From an uncultured Bacteroidales bacterium (GTDB taxonomy: Bacteria; Bacteroidota; Bacteroidia; Bacteroidales; UBA932): 33,230 nucleotides of DNA. The position numbers and the translations under genes were made by a program. A model generated the notes under the pieces. The model searched no databases. It saw only the letters and a list, made by a program, of their open reading frames with translations, and had not been told where the DNA came from. The first letter of the stretch is position 1. Each line of letters opens with the position of its first letter. The DNA is taken from assembly GCA_944322925.1 (NCBI GenBank), contig CALUQM010000024.1, positions 1-33,230 of the forward strand. Reading direction: 5' to 3'. This document shows, in pieces, positions 9,721 to 18,654 of this stretch.

Positions 9721-10569
9721 TCATTCATGAATCCTGTGCAATCCGATGCCTTTCACAGTTTCCAGGTCCATATCGTCATAAATCGGGCTTTTCCCGGTGT
9801 CCAATCCCGCGATGGCCTGCATTTCCCCGTCCGTAAGGGTGAAATCGAAGATGGCCATGTTCTCAATCATCCGTTCCTTGTGCACAGTCTTGGGAATGAC
9901 TACCACATTGCGCTGATTCAGCCAGCGGAGGACGACTTGCCCCACCGTGCGCCCGTGTTTTTCCGCAATGGCTTTCAGCACGGAGTTGTTCCAAATGTCA
10001 TTCTGCCCCTCGGCAAAAGGCGCCCATGCCTCATGCTGGATAGCCTCTTTCTGCAAAAAAACGTTGGCGGCCTGCTGCTGGAAGAACGGATGCGTTTCAA
10101 GCTGGTTCACTGCCGGCTTCACTTCATTGTGCAGGAAAAGGTCCTGCAGACGTTCATTGGAGAAACTCGTTACGCCGATGGCGCGGACAAGTCCTTCTTT
10201 GTAAAGCCGTTCGCAGGCTCTCCACGCCGCATAATAGTTGCCATAGGGTTTGTGCAGCAGATAGAGGTCGATATAGTCAAGTCCGAGCAGTTTCAATGAC
10301 TTGTCAAAGGCACGGAGCGCATCTTCATATTCATAATCCTGCACCCACAATTTGGTGGTGATGAAAAAATCCTCGCGCCTGATGCCACTCTGCCTGACGG
10401 CATTGCCCACCTGTTCCTCGTTGAAATAAGAAGCTGCCGTGTCGAACATCCTATAGCCCGTTTCGATAGCATCGCTTACGGCACGTTCAGTTTCATTTTC
10501 AGGAATCTGATAGACGCCGAATCCGATGGCCGGCATCATCACGCCATTGTTCAATCTTACATCTTTCAT
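9721..10569 (-). CDS. aldo/keto reductase
   Basis: An NAD(P)H-dependent oxidoreductase of the aldo/keto reductase superfamily with a TIM-barrel fold, 282 residues. It resembles the 2,5-diketo-D-gluconate reductase group. The full catalytic tetrad is visible: Asp43 and Tyr48 in MFDTAASY, Lys73 in TTKLW and His106 in LLHKPYG. The C-terminal cofactor motif VVIPKTVHKERMIEN is also present. It is the first gene of a two-gene unit with the alpha/beta hydrolase and is divergent from an AraC regulator that probably controls it. The exact substrate cannot be told from sequence. Confidence 0.94.
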   Translation of the reverse strand: MKDVRLNNGVMMPAIGFGVYQIPENETERAVSDAIETGYRMFDTAASYFNEEQVGNAVRQSGIRREDFFITTKLWVQDYEYEDALRAFDKSLKLLGLDYIDLYLLHKPYGNYYAAWRACERLYKEGLVRAIGVTSFSNERLQDLFLHNEVKPAVNQLETHPFFQQQAANVFLQKEAIQHEAWAPFAEGQNDIWNNSVLKAIAEKHGRTVGQVVLRWLNQRNVVVIPKTVHKERMIENMAIFDFTLTDGEMQAIAGLDTGKSPIYDDMDLETVKGIGLHRIHE

Positions 10570-10594
10570 ATATCTGGAATTTTGATTTCTGATG

Positions 10595-10602
10595 CAAAAT
10601 TA
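10595..10602 (-). promoter_or_regulatory. -7 element of the aldo/keto reductase unit
   Basis: TAATTTTG on the minus strand fits TAnnTTTG. It is 25 bases before the ATG at 10569. The expected -33 region (near 10621-10625) has no TTTG and overlaps an inverted repeat, as would suit an activator-dependent promoter. Confidence 0.5.
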
Positions 10603-10623
10603 CAGAGGACCCGGCGTTCAGTC

Positions 10624-10643
10624 ATTACATAATCCGGGGTAAT
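10624..10643. promoter_or_regulatory. candidate operator in the AraC/aldo-keto reductase intergenic region
   Basis: ATTAC-N10-GTAAT is an inverted repeat placed where the -33 box of the reductase promoter should be, between the divergent reductase and AraC-family genes. It is a plausible site for the neighbouring regulator. The arms are only five bases, so this is tentative. Confidence 0.3.
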
Positions 10644-10706
10644 ATTTTCACTATTCGTGGTTTTTATATATTTTAGCGGAACAACGGATCCAGATTGTCA
10701 GATAAA

Positions 10707-11588
10707 ATGTGCGATACGAAATTCGACGGAATCATTTTTGCCGATACATTACAGGAATTCAACACTTTGCGGTATGCAGGCAGAGTTATCCATATCCTTT
10801 GCAGAAAGGGCAATATGGGATTTACCTTTCAGGATACTCATTATAACATTTCCGCAGGCGATTATGTCATTCTTCCCAATGCGGCGTTTGCCTCCGGATT
10901 CTCGGCGTCAGATGATTTTCATGGCACCCTGATGAGCCTTTCGGAGACATTTGTCACTTCGATTGCCATCCGCAGCAATTATGGCATCATAGGACATCTG
11001 TCGCTCTTGCGGAATCCTGTCATGAAACTTTCCGGACGGGACTTCAGTATCTGCGAGACAGCCTTGCAATACCTCCGCGTGCGTATGGAAGATGAGAAAC
11101 ATTTGTTTCGGGAAGAATTGCTGGGCAGTCTGCTGACCGCGCATATTCTTGACCTGTACGACATTCACGCACGCAGCCGCAAGGAACCGCAAGTGTCGGA
11201 GCGCATTACCTCCCTGCTGCGGAATTTCATAGAACTGCTGTATAACGGTGAATATATCCGGAACAGAGACCTTGAATATTATGCTTCACGCCTATGCATC
11301 ACGCCCCACTACCTGTCGGAAACATGTAAAAGGATAAGCGGGGAGCCTGCCTCATACTGGATCGAACGCTTCACCATGCAGGAAATCACCCGACTGCTCC
11401 GGCAGAAAGAACTCCCGCTTACGGAAATCGCGGAGCGTATGAATTTCTCTTCCGTGTCTTATTTCAGCCGGTATATCAGGAAACGGCTGGGTGTTTGTCC
11501 CACCGAATACAGAAACAATCTTTTGAGGCCAACGATATTGTCCCGCTCCGGAGCCGGCATTCCTTCCCTGCCGTCTAAAAGGCCGTGA
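10707..11588 (+). CDS. AraC-family transcriptional regulator
   Basis: A 293-residue regulator. The N-terminal half is a cupin-like sensing domain (GNMGFTFQDTHYNISAGDYVILPNAAF). The C-terminal half (about residues 190-272) has the two helix-turn-helix motifs of the AraC family: DLEYYASRLCITPHYLSETC, and LTEIAERMNFSSVSYFSRYI followed by the GVCPTEYR ending. I start at the ATG 10707 rather than the TTG at 10695. It is transcribed away from the aldo/keto reductase and probably regulates that unit. After TEYR it carries an unusual tail of about 22 residues, whose last 14 bases overlap the convergent end of the pilus operon. Confidence 0.92.
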   Translation: MCDTKFDGIIFADTLQEFNTLRYAGRVIHILCRKGNMGFTFQDTHYNISAGDYVILPNAAFASGFSASDDFHGTLMSLSETFVTSIAIRSNYGIIGHLSLLRNPVMKLSGRDFSICETALQYLRVRMEDEKHLFREELLGSLLTAHILDLYDIHARSRKEPQVSERITSLLRNFIELLYNGEYIRNRDLEYYASRLCITPHYLSETCKRISGEPASYWIERFTMQEITRLLRQKELPLTEIAERMNFSSVSYFSRYIRKRLGVCPTEYRNNLLRPTILSRSGAGIPSLPSKRP

Positions 11589-13746
11589 CGTCACGGATGC
11601 AGCGTATCTGGTCCCCGAGAGCCTTGCGGCTGGAGCTCTGCATACCGAAAGTCCAGTCGTCATTCCTCAGATAGCAGACCCAGTTGGTTGAAGCCCCGAC
11701 GTAGTCGGTTGTCCTTAAAATGGCATTGATGCCGTCTCCGCAGAGGTACAGGCCTCCGCCGGGATATATGAACCCGCATGCCGGAATCTGCATGGTAGCC
11801 GACGGGAGGGACCAGTCAAGTCCCGAATTCAGGAATTTTTCCTCGGTATCCAGTCCCGCGAATGTCATGGTTTCGTCTCCGGAATAATACGAACACTCAT
11901 AATAATATTTTCCGTCCGAACTGTGCTCCCCGTAATCAGGACTGTTAGTCTCCTTCATGGTTATTTTTATCCTGTAACAGTCTTCCCTTCCGAAATTCTT
12001 GATGACATATATTGCGCTTTCGCCTCCGATACTGCCGTAGCACAGGTATTCCGGTTTTCCTGTTATGCTTCCATTGTACGACTGTGGCTTATGAAAAGTC
12101 CTGTCCCACGGAGCCGAGAAAGCCTTGTCCGGGACAAATGTCGCGAAATCCTCTCTGGTAGGCAGGCGCCAGCCTTTCGGACACGGATGATTTTCGACAC
12201 TCTCGGTCCACATCTGGTTTACATTGGCGGCTTCACCGATTCCGTTTTCATTGTACAGCCATGTTCCGCCGCTGCCTATGTCGTAAACGAAATTGTATAT
12301 CAAAGTCTGCCCGTTCAAGCCGGATTCTCCCGGATTCATCGCCACATTGGGATACATGACAGGTATCCCTGCAGGCGTGGCGGCACATCCTTCAGGAACA
12401 GGCGTTGTCGGCAGCCTGGTCGTGCTTTTAGCCTCGAATCCTCCGTAGACACGCTGGCCGTTCTCATTGTAAGTATAGAACGCCATCAGACGAAGGCCGC
12501 CCTCCGGTTCGGAAGTCAGGGCCAGATCATATTTATCCATGTCCAGAATGAACGGGAGATTCCGTCCGTACTGGTAATAGTACCCCCTGCAGTTCCACCA
12601 GTCATTTTCGCAGTCCGCACTGCTCGCCCCGAGATTTCTGTCCATCCACATCTGGTTCGCAAAAGTCACAGGCTGTCCCATGAATGCGTCTGCACCGTGA
12701 GACAGATCGCCCATGTCGATATCGTGATCTATCCACTCATATTTCAGCGGAGCTATCGCTATCGTTCTCACGTCATCTTTCAGGACAGTGACAAGCAATG
12801 TATATTCATGATTAGGTTCGAATTCAAATACACCGAGATCCTCCCCGGTATTGTCATTGAGTCTCCGTATTTCGTAAGTTCGCTCTACGTCCTCGAGAAG
12901 CTGTCCGTATTCATCCCTGACTCCGGAGACAGTCACGGTCACCGACACCTGGGCGCCGTCGCTGTTCGGGAAAATATAAAATTCACGTTCTTTCCCCGTG
13001 GCAGGATCGGTGCCTGGCGAAAGAGGTACGGGAGTCGTAGTCAGAACAAGCCCGGCATCATCGCTGTAGTATGGGCGGTTCACTACGGCATCCGTCGCGT
13101 CAGAATACGTCCAGTTCCCGTACATGAAACCGAAAGTACCGCTGCCGTGCGTTCCGGTGATTTCGATCTTTTTTATTTTTGCGTCAGTGAGCTGCTTTAT
13201 TTCATCCTCGCTTTCATCCTGCTTTACTACCTGGATATTCAGCTTGCTGAAAGCATGGCAGAAATCCATCTCGAGCGTAGTTCCCCCGTCAAACGTTCTG
13301 CCTGTAAGGTTCCTCGAAAACATCAGGTCGGGAAGGAAACCGTCATCATCCAACGACTCGCGCACTGCCGGTGTTCCGTCTGGAGAAACGATTTCAGGGG
13401 CAGCCGCCGTCCCGTATGTGACTCCATAGAAATCTATCGGACTGTCTCCGAATGTAATCGATGCGCCGTAATCTATCTTGTGGTCCGCCGTCTCTACGGC
13501 CGCATCATCGCCATGGGCCTGGACAAGCCATCCGCTGTTGTCCCTTATGAAAAGAGCGTATGCGGTACCGGCATCGAACACGGTAGTCTGATCTCCCGAC
13601 CGCGTAATGATGTGGGACCGGTATGCACTCAGTTCGACAGCCCTGTGCGGGATGTCCGGTCCGAGAGACTTCTCGGCAGAGCATCCTACGGCTGCCGTTG
13701 CGGCCATCGCGGCAAGAATGCAATATTTCACAATGCAATTCATCAT
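11575..13746 (-). CDS. fimbrillin-type lipoprotein with C-terminal FISUMP domain, candidate pilus tip (left operon)
   Basis: The last gene of the left pilus operon, 723 residues. It has a lipoprotein signal with lipobox Cys22 (AAVGC) and a Thr-Arg49-Ser maturation-like site. A fimbrillin-like region contains MDFCHAFSKLNIQ. From about residue 366 comes a FISUMP (Fib_succ_major) domain: MWMDRNLGASS, then GYYYQYGR, then PCPKGWRLPT, ending in IRCIRDV. In type V pili the last large gene commonly encodes the tip or adhesin, so a tip role is inferred. The start lies in ATGATGA overlapping the upstream stop; 13746 or 13743 are equally possible. A longer frame to 13902 was rejected because it lacks a signal peptide. 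Confidence 0.82.
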   Translation of the reverse strand: MMNCIVKYCILAAMAATAAVGCSAEKSLGPDIPHRAVELSAYRSHIITRSGDQTTVFDAGTAYALFIRDNSGWLVQAHGDDAAVETADHKIDYGASITFGDSPIDFYGVTYGTAAAPEIVSPDGTPAVRESLDDDGFLPDLMFSRNLTGRTFDGGTTLEMDFCHAFSKLNIQVVKQDESEDEIKQLTDAKIKKIEITGTHGSGTFGFMYGNWTYSDATDAVVNRPYYSDDAGLVLTTTPVPLSPGTDPATGKEREFYIFPNSDGAQVSVTVTVSGVRDEYGQLLEDVERTYEIRRLNDNTGEDLGVFEFEPNHEYTLLVTVLKDDVRTIAIAPLKYEWIDHDIDMGDLSHGADAFMGQPVTFANQMWMDRNLGASSADCENDWWNCRGYYYQYGRNLPFILDMDKYDLALTSEPEGGLRLMAFYTYNENGQRVYGGFEAKSTTRLPTTPVPEGCAATPAGIPVMYPNVAMNPGESGLNGQTLIYNFVYDIGSGGTWLYNENGIGEAANVNQMWTESVENHPCPKGWRLPTREDFATFVPDKAFSAPWDRTFHKPQSYNGSITGKPEYLCYGSIGGESAIYVIKNFGREDCYRIKITMKETNSPDYGEHSSDGKYYYECSYYSGDETMTFAGLDTEEKFLNSGLDWSLPSATMQIPACGFIYPGGGLYLCGDGINAILRTTDYVGASTNWVCYLRNDDWTFGMQSSSRKALGDQIRCIRDVTAF

Positions 13747-14654
13747 TCCGCTTTCAGATTCAGTGTAAACGTATAATAGTTGTTTGCATACAGTGTGTAA
13801 ATCCGCTCTGCAGTGTCGGGAGAATTCGTACCGAGGGTCACATTCCACTCCCTGTCTCCGGAAGTTATCTTCACAGTCGTCGCAAACTCTTCGCTGCCGC
13901 ATATATTGGGCGCAATATAATGATGGAAGGTTTCCGACGCACCGGCAGCCAGCCCTTCCGGCAACACGTCGGTAAAGCTGTCTTCCAGATATGCCGTCTC
14001 AGGCAGAATTTCATGGTCTACCATAGGATATACGTATGCCATTGTCGGAACATTCCCGAGTTCCACTTCCAGATCGCCGAGGGTCTCCCCCGTGCCATTG
14101 TTGACAACCAGATTGATGCGGGCCATCATGCGGCTCAGGAGGACCGTCAGTTCATGCATGTTTCCCGAAACATCGCCCTTCCAGTATCCGCACATCGGAA
14201 TCCTGGTCCTGTCCAGTTCGTTGTTGGCTTTTACGTCAAACATGGTTTCCTGGAAATCAGGCAGGTTGTCGGGCCAGTGCAGCGACGCGTCTTCCGTATT
14301 CACCACAAGGCAGACCGTGCATCCCATCGCCGTGACAAGACCGACTTCAAAATTCTCTATGAACTGGCCGGCGAGGCCTTCCCTCGGGAAATACTCGCTG
14401 CCTATACGCTGCCCCCTGTTGTTGAACTGGATCACCCAGATATCATATATAAGGTTCTCGACCTCGTAGGTATGGGAATCCGATGCCCTTGTATCCATGG
14501 AGAAAGGACTCGTCCCGAGATTGACCGAAACGCTGACAGGAATGCCCTCTTCGACCACGCCTCCGCCAGAGACCGACGGACTCTCGGGCAAGGTTTCGCA
14601 GGCGGCAGACATTATCACGGCCGCAAGTATTGCAGCAAATCCGTTATGATTCAT
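13743..14654 (-). CDS. fimbrillin-like lipoprotein, accessory pilus subunit (left operon)
   Basis: A 303-residue predicted lipoprotein (lipobox MSAAC, Cys19) with a Thr-Arg56-Ala maturation-like site after the first strand. The segment VENLIYDIWVIQFNNRGQRI resembles the first domain of DUF4906/FimA-clan proteins. Later, LLSRMMARINLVVNN is a typical fimbrillin core strand. It ends YYTFTLNLKAE, as pilin C-termini often do. Its start overlaps the preceding stop by four bases (ATGA), so translation is probably coupled. It is likely a minor shaft or tip-complex subunit; the exact place in the pilus is unknown. A start at 14729 was rejected because the signal peptide begins at 14654. Confidence 0.75.
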   Translation of the reverse strand: MNHNGFAAILAAVIMSAACETLPESPSVSGGGVVEEGIPVSVSVNLGTSPFSMDTRASDSHTYEVENLIYDIWVIQFNNRGQRIGSEYFPREGLAGQFIENFEVGLVTAMGCTVCLVVNTEDASLHWPDNLPDFQETMFDVKANNELDRTRIPMCGYWKGDVSGNMHELTVLLSRMMARINLVVNNGTGETLGDLEVELGNVPTMAYVYPMVDHEILPETAYLEDSFTDVLPEGLAAGASETFHHYIAPNICGSEEFATTVKITSGDREWNVTLGTNSPDTAERIYTLYANNYYTFTLNLKAE

Positions 14655-15802
14655 GGTTCCATCCTCCTTGTTGTCAGGGAAGCGGCCGGAACAGGAACAA
14701 GGTCTGCAGACCAGGACTGGTTCTGCCATGTCATCACGCTTACCCTGCTGTCATTTTCGTTGACCTCCCACTTTATGTTGTATGAATGTCCGTGCTGGAG
14801 AGTCAGGCCGTTCAGCAAGGACATGTACTGGGTAGGTACACCGTTCACCGCCAGATTCAGAAGCATCGAAATCGAATTCTGCACAGCGTATGTAGGCAGC
14901 ACCCCTATATCGCAGGTCAGCGTGCCCGACTCGTCGGACACTATCTCGTCCCCTGGGATCGTCACCCATGCCCTTTTGTCACCGTACTTCATTTCAAGCG
15001 TATCGGCAATATCCTCGGAACACCAGTTGAATACCACGCCGGCATCCGTATTCTGTATCCCGCTGATCTCGATACCTGCAGCCAGAGGATTCACCTCATA
15101 GACTCCGTCGCCCTTTTTGATTTCGAAAGTGAATCTCGCCACCTGACTGATTATCGGATTCAGGGTAACGTACTGCACTCCCGTATCGTTTATCGTTATG
15201 TCCACTGCCGCTGCGGAGGTTTCACTGTAACGTCCGTCGGTAGAATAGAAATACATGCCGTTGTCCACCATCATCTTCATATCCTTTGTTATGGGATGGG
15301 CTGGAGAAATCATCTTGAACTTGTACGTTCCCGTCTCCAGATACAAAGGAGCCCCGAGTTCATCGGAATTCAGATGGAGCATGCCGTTCTCGTCTTCGGT
15401 GTAAGTGCATGCATACAGAGAGTTGAAACCTCCGGTATTCGTTCCTACAACATATCCTCTCATCTGCGGCGGTCCGTATGTGCCGTCGTCCTGCAACTGC
15501 ATGTAATATATCCATAAAGTCGAGCCGACTTCAAGCGGCACCGTATATGCCCCTTCCGGCAGTTCATGCCAGTCGGGACCGAGATTGTCCGCCGCTTTCG
15601 TCTGCGGAGAAGGCAAAGTCACGGAAGCGGAAGACGCCTGCTGCGACGACGTAGAAATCCCGCCCCCGTACATTCCTGGCAGGAGCAGTTCCACACGCAT
15701 CTTACCGTCGCGGTCAGCAGACATGCCGCCGTCCCCTCCGATACGGTTGCACGCAGGCGCAAGCAGCAGAAGCAGCAGTATTATGATGTCAAGTTGTCTC
15801 AT
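14651..15802 (-). CDS. fimbrillin-A-clan lipoprotein, accessory pilus subunit (left operon)
   Basis: A 383-residue predicted lipoprotein with a leucine-rich signal and lipobox APAC (Cys18). A Thr-Lys69-Ala maturation-like site follows. The region with GTYKFKMISPAHPI and then PIISQVARFTFEIKKGDG resembles the BF2992-type group of the fimbrillin-A clan; this assignment is from memory of the pattern and is moderate. It ends with a strand rich in W and S before VPVPAASL. The gene overlaps the end of the previous gene by 14 bases and its own stop overlaps the next start, so the three genes are tightly coupled. Probably an accessory shaft or tip-complex protein. Confidence 0.72.
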   Translation of the reverse strand: MRQLDIIILLLLLLAPACNRIGGDGGMSADRDGKMRVELLLPGMYGGGISTSSQQASSASVTLPSPQTKAADNLGPDWHELPEGAYTVPLEVGSTLWIYYMQLQDDGTYGPPQMRGYVVGTNTGGFNSLYACTYTEDENGMLHLNSDELGAPLYLETGTYKFKMISPAHPITKDMKMMVDNGMYFYSTDGRYSETSAAAVDITINDTGVQYVTLNPIISQVARFTFEIKKGDGVYEVNPLAAGIEISGIQNTDAGVVFNWCSEDIADTLEMKYGDKRAWVTIPGDEIVSDESGTLTCDIGVLPTYAVQNSISMLLNLAVNGVPTQYMSLLNGLTLQHGHSYNIKWEVNENDSRVSVMTWQNQSWSADLVPVPAASLTTRRMEP

Positions 15803-16865
15803 CTTCGGGCAATATAGGATAAATCGGGATTATAATGTTGCCTCCGGCCTCCCACTCGCATTTTCTGCCTGTCAGTTCAATACCGTCCTCGCCGAAAACA
15901 AGGGTAAATGTATATGCTTCATTTTCGTACAGGGTATTGCTGTTCTTCACATTGCCGGACTTGTCCAGGTCCTCGGGATTATTGCCGTCCCTGTCTATGT
16001 CGAACCCAAGTATGGCATTGAAAGTCACCTCTTTTGAATCGATAAACTGTACGTTTTCCGACCTCTCGACGGTAATTTCTACCGGCATCTCCACCATCCT
16101 CGGTGTCACGTACGCCTGACAGACATCGCTCGTAATCTGGGCTGTCAGCTGGTCCGCATCTTCCGGCTGTCCCAAAACACAGGGATAATCCGCATCCGAA
16201 TCATTCCACACGGCTTCGGCCCTGTAGAAACTCTCGTCCCTGTCCCATTTCATACGGTTGGCCACCATGCTCTTGTGAGGACTTATCCTGACATGTCTGA
16301 TAAAACGCGTCATGTCGCCGGCAAGTTTCGCATTGATTATAACTTTGGAACAGGCATGCATGAACTCCAGCGGTTCTCCGCCGTTCCTGTCGAAAGGGAG
16401 GGAAGCGGATCCAACTATCGGCTGCACCGAAGTCAGCACATCAGTCTCGCACAGGGAATTCTCCGGTATGGTCAGATTCTCGTAGTCCGTCCTTTCCTCA
16501 CCGTCCACCGTCACTGTTGCGGGGATCAGGAGAGAAGGAGCATAACCGTTTGCCAGCGCCCTCCTGTTTCCGTCAGGATAAAGACGCCCGGTATTGTACG
16601 GATCATTAGGTCTGGCATAATCATCTATGGATTCTTCCGGATAGCAGACGACCAGAGGCACGGGATATGCGGTATTGTTGATTATATCGCCGAAATCCCA
16701 GAACAGGAATACGGCAGAACCGGCGGAAGACGATGTTTCGGAATCCACGGCATTGGAATACAGCCTCATGGGGATATTTTCATGTCCGGAGACAGAAATA
16801 TCCTCCTTTGTACAGGCCGCCGCCATCAGGGCAATGAGCGGAATTATGAAAAGCCGTTTCATCAT
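15789..16865 (-). CDS. fimbrillin-family lipoprotein without the Thr-Arg/Lys maturation motif (left operon)
   Basis: A 358-residue predicted lipoprotein (lipobox MAAAC, Cys18). The segment EPLEFMHACSKVIINAKLAG matches the core strand of fimbrillin-family proteins, and NEAYTFTLVFGEDG near the end is the usual C-terminal pattern. The equivalent of the protease site reads VDSETSSSAG, with no Arg or Lys, unlike all other fimbrillins in this window. It may therefore be matured differently, stay lipid-anchored, or act at a pilus end. It lies 12 bases after the 590-residue fimbrillin and overlaps the next gene by 14 bases. Confidence 0.73.
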   Translation of the reverse strand: MMKRLFIIPLIALMAAACTKEDISVSGHENIPMRLYSNAVDSETSSSAGSAVFLFWDFGDIINNTAYPVPLVVCYPEESIDDYARPNDPYNTGRLYPDGNRRALANGYAPSLLIPATVTVDGEERTDYENLTIPENSLCETDVLTSVQPIVGSASLPFDRNGGEPLEFMHACSKVIINAKLAGDMTRFIRHVRISPHKSMVANRMKWDRDESFYRAEAVWNDSDADYPCVLGQPEDADQLTAQITSDVCQAYVTPRMVEMPVEITVERSENVQFIDSKEVTFNAILGFDIDRDGNNPEDLDKSGNVKNSNTLYENEAYTFTLVFGEDGIELTGRKCEWEAGGNIIIPIYPILPEDETT

Positions 16866-16877
16866 ATCCTGTCAGTT

Positions 16878-18650
16878 CTACTGTTGAGGGACATCCAGTT
16901 CCACGTCCGAACCGCCCTTGTCTATCCAGTCCAGCAGTTCGGAATGGATGCGCATCATCTCGTTTCCGGGATAAGCCGATCCGGGAGCTATGATCTCCGT
17001 AATATTCACTATGTAATAATGGTTTCTCTTCACGCCCCAGCGCTCCTGTCCGGCATAATCTATGAGTCCGTCGGAATTCGCGTCACCGTCGATGAATGAG
17101 AAATAATAGCACCATCCCCCGTCATATCTCGTAAACGCCGGTTTTTCCTCTTCCGGAAGGTCGGCAGCCATCTCGTTTTTAAGCCGCATGGCATCGAACG
17201 AGTAATATTCCATTGTCTTGGTTTCATACCAGAATGTACCCTGATCATATTCCAGAGACACATCGGGCATTTCATAGTTTTTTATTTCGGGCAGAAGCTT
17301 CATAGCCTCGCCTTCTGTATTGCAGGTCGCCTGCTTGAGCGTTCCGGAACTTTCATCGACGATCCATATTTTTTTCGGAGTATACCTGGCTCCGATGACT
17401 ATGTGCGTGGACACAAAGCGGTTGACTGACATGAACTCGGCATCCTCACCGTCATTGAAAGCCATCTTGCGTACCATATTCTCCGGACAGTACAGACCGT
17501 CCGTATAATGATTTTCAGGATCATTGCGGTCGAGCTTCGTCTTGTCGTAAGGAAGTACGGTGCTTCTTCTGCAGTCCCCGTCTTCAGGCGCCTCGTCGGA
17601 TGCCAGCAGACCGGTCATCTGCTGTGTATCGTAATAGACGAAATTGCGCTGGTAGTCCGCAAGGTTCTTCAGTCCGTAGCCGCCCTTGTCTTCCCTGTAC
17701 TCGATGAAATCGCTCATTTCATAATTCGGGTCGGTGAGATAAGTCCCGCCCCCGTCCGAAACTTCCCGGAATACGGCATATTCCCTGCGATTCATCACGT
17801 TGAGCAGATATCTGACATTGCCCATGCTTATCCAGCCCGTATTATCCTTTGAAGCGGCGCCGGCATCGCTGGCATCCGTAACATTGGCATATCCTGCGTC
17901 ATTCCCGGCAGTCTTGCACGTCACCAGCACCTTGGCTACCGCCTTGTCGAGCCTTACCGCATCCACTTCGCTGCCGGTAAGGTCGAGCACCAGTTCTCCG
18001 TCTTCGCCCTCGACGATCAGAGGCCTGCCTTCACTGTCCGTTGCAGTTTCATCGAGGAGGATATCCCGGCTTCCGTCGAGAGTCAGCACTCCGGTCATCA
18101 GGATATTGCTTCCGGCACCCGATTCATGATCGATGTCAAGGAGTTGGGTCGCGATATTATGCCCGTCTTCATCTGCATCGAGACCTATCACCTTGTCATC
18201 AAGGGTAAAGGCTCCGATATGCCGAGAGGTCATGTTGGCCCCTATGTAAAAGTGTTTCAGACCCTTGTGCCCGGTAAGATCGAATTCCGCCTCGACATAA
18301 CCGTCATTGCCGGGACCTGTCTGACCGCTAACATCGACAGTTCTGGACACTTCGAAGACTTCGCGACCGTCGGCAACGCGCATCATTATCAGTGTGAGGG
18401 TATTGATTCTGTGCTCTTCTTCCGTAAAGCCGAGGGTCCATTCGTCATCTTCAGGATCAAGGGATGTCCGTGTAGCCACGGCAGACTGTCCTCCTATCCT
18501 GAGACGGACGACAATGTCTGACAAAGGCAGGGATTCCCGAGAAGAATCATCAGATTCAGGAACATACCTGTCCCGGATGCAGCCCGGCACAACGGACGAT
18601 ACTGCAAGGAGGAAAGCCAGAAGCTTCAATATGTTCCATGAGCGATTCAT
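16878..18650 (-). CDS. Mfa1-like fimbrillin lipoprotein (left operon)
   Basis: A 590-residue predicted lipoprotein with lipobox VPGC (Cys24) and a Thr-Arg61-Thr maturation-like site in AVATRTSLD. The N-domain has NTLTLIMMRVADGREV, and the C-terminal domain has RNHYYIVNITEIIAPG, both like Mfa1/FimA-type pilins. It is almost the same length as the presumed major fimbrillin of this operon but is not obviously its copy. It follows the FimB/Mfa2-like anchor gene by only four bases, a place often taken by accessory fimbrillins (Mfa3-5, FimC-E). A shaft or adaptor subunit is likely. Confidence 0.77.
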   Translation of the reverse strand: MNRSWNILKLLAFLLAVSSVVPGCIRDRYVPESDDSSRESLPLSDIVVRLRIGGQSAVATRTSLDPEDDEWTLGFTEEEHRINTLTLIMMRVADGREVFEVSRTVDVSGQTGPGNDGYVEAEFDLTGHKGLKHFYIGANMTSRHIGAFTLDDKVIGLDADEDGHNIATQLLDIDHESGAGSNILMTGVLTLDGSRDILLDETATDSEGRPLIVEGEDGELVLDLTGSEVDAVRLDKAVAKVLVTCKTAGNDAGYANVTDASDAGAASKDNTGWISMGNVRYLLNVMNRREYAVFREVSDGGGTYLTDPNYEMSDFIEYREDKGGYGLKNLADYQRNFVYYDTQQMTGLLASDEAPEDGDCRRSTVLPYDKTKLDRNDPENHYTDGLYCPENMVRKMAFNDGEDAEFMSVNRFVSTHIVIGARYTPKKIWIVDESSGTLKQATCNTEGEAMKLLPEIKNYEMPDVSLEYDQGTFWYETKTMEYYSFDAMRLKNEMAADLPEEEKPAFTRYDGGWCYYFSFIDGDANSDGLIDYAGQERWGVKRNHYYIVNITEIIAPGSAYPGNEMMRIHSELLDWIDKGGSDVELDVPQQ

Positions 18651-18654
18651 AATG

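Noticed and set aside
11923-13776. 617-residue open frame on the plus strand
   Set aside because: It is antisense to the left tip candidate, with no signal peptide, recognisable domain or promoter. The minus-strand gene has clear fimbrillin and FISUMP motifs. Frames of this length arise from its codon pattern.
13747-13902. Upstream extension of the left tip-candidate gene
   Set aside because: It lies within the previous fimbrillin gene and encodes no signal peptide; the lipoprotein signal begins at 13746/13743.
13623-15101. 492-residue open frame on the plus strand
   Set aside because: Antisense to three fimbrillin genes and rich in arginine, histidine and cysteine, as shadow frames are. 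No supporting feature.
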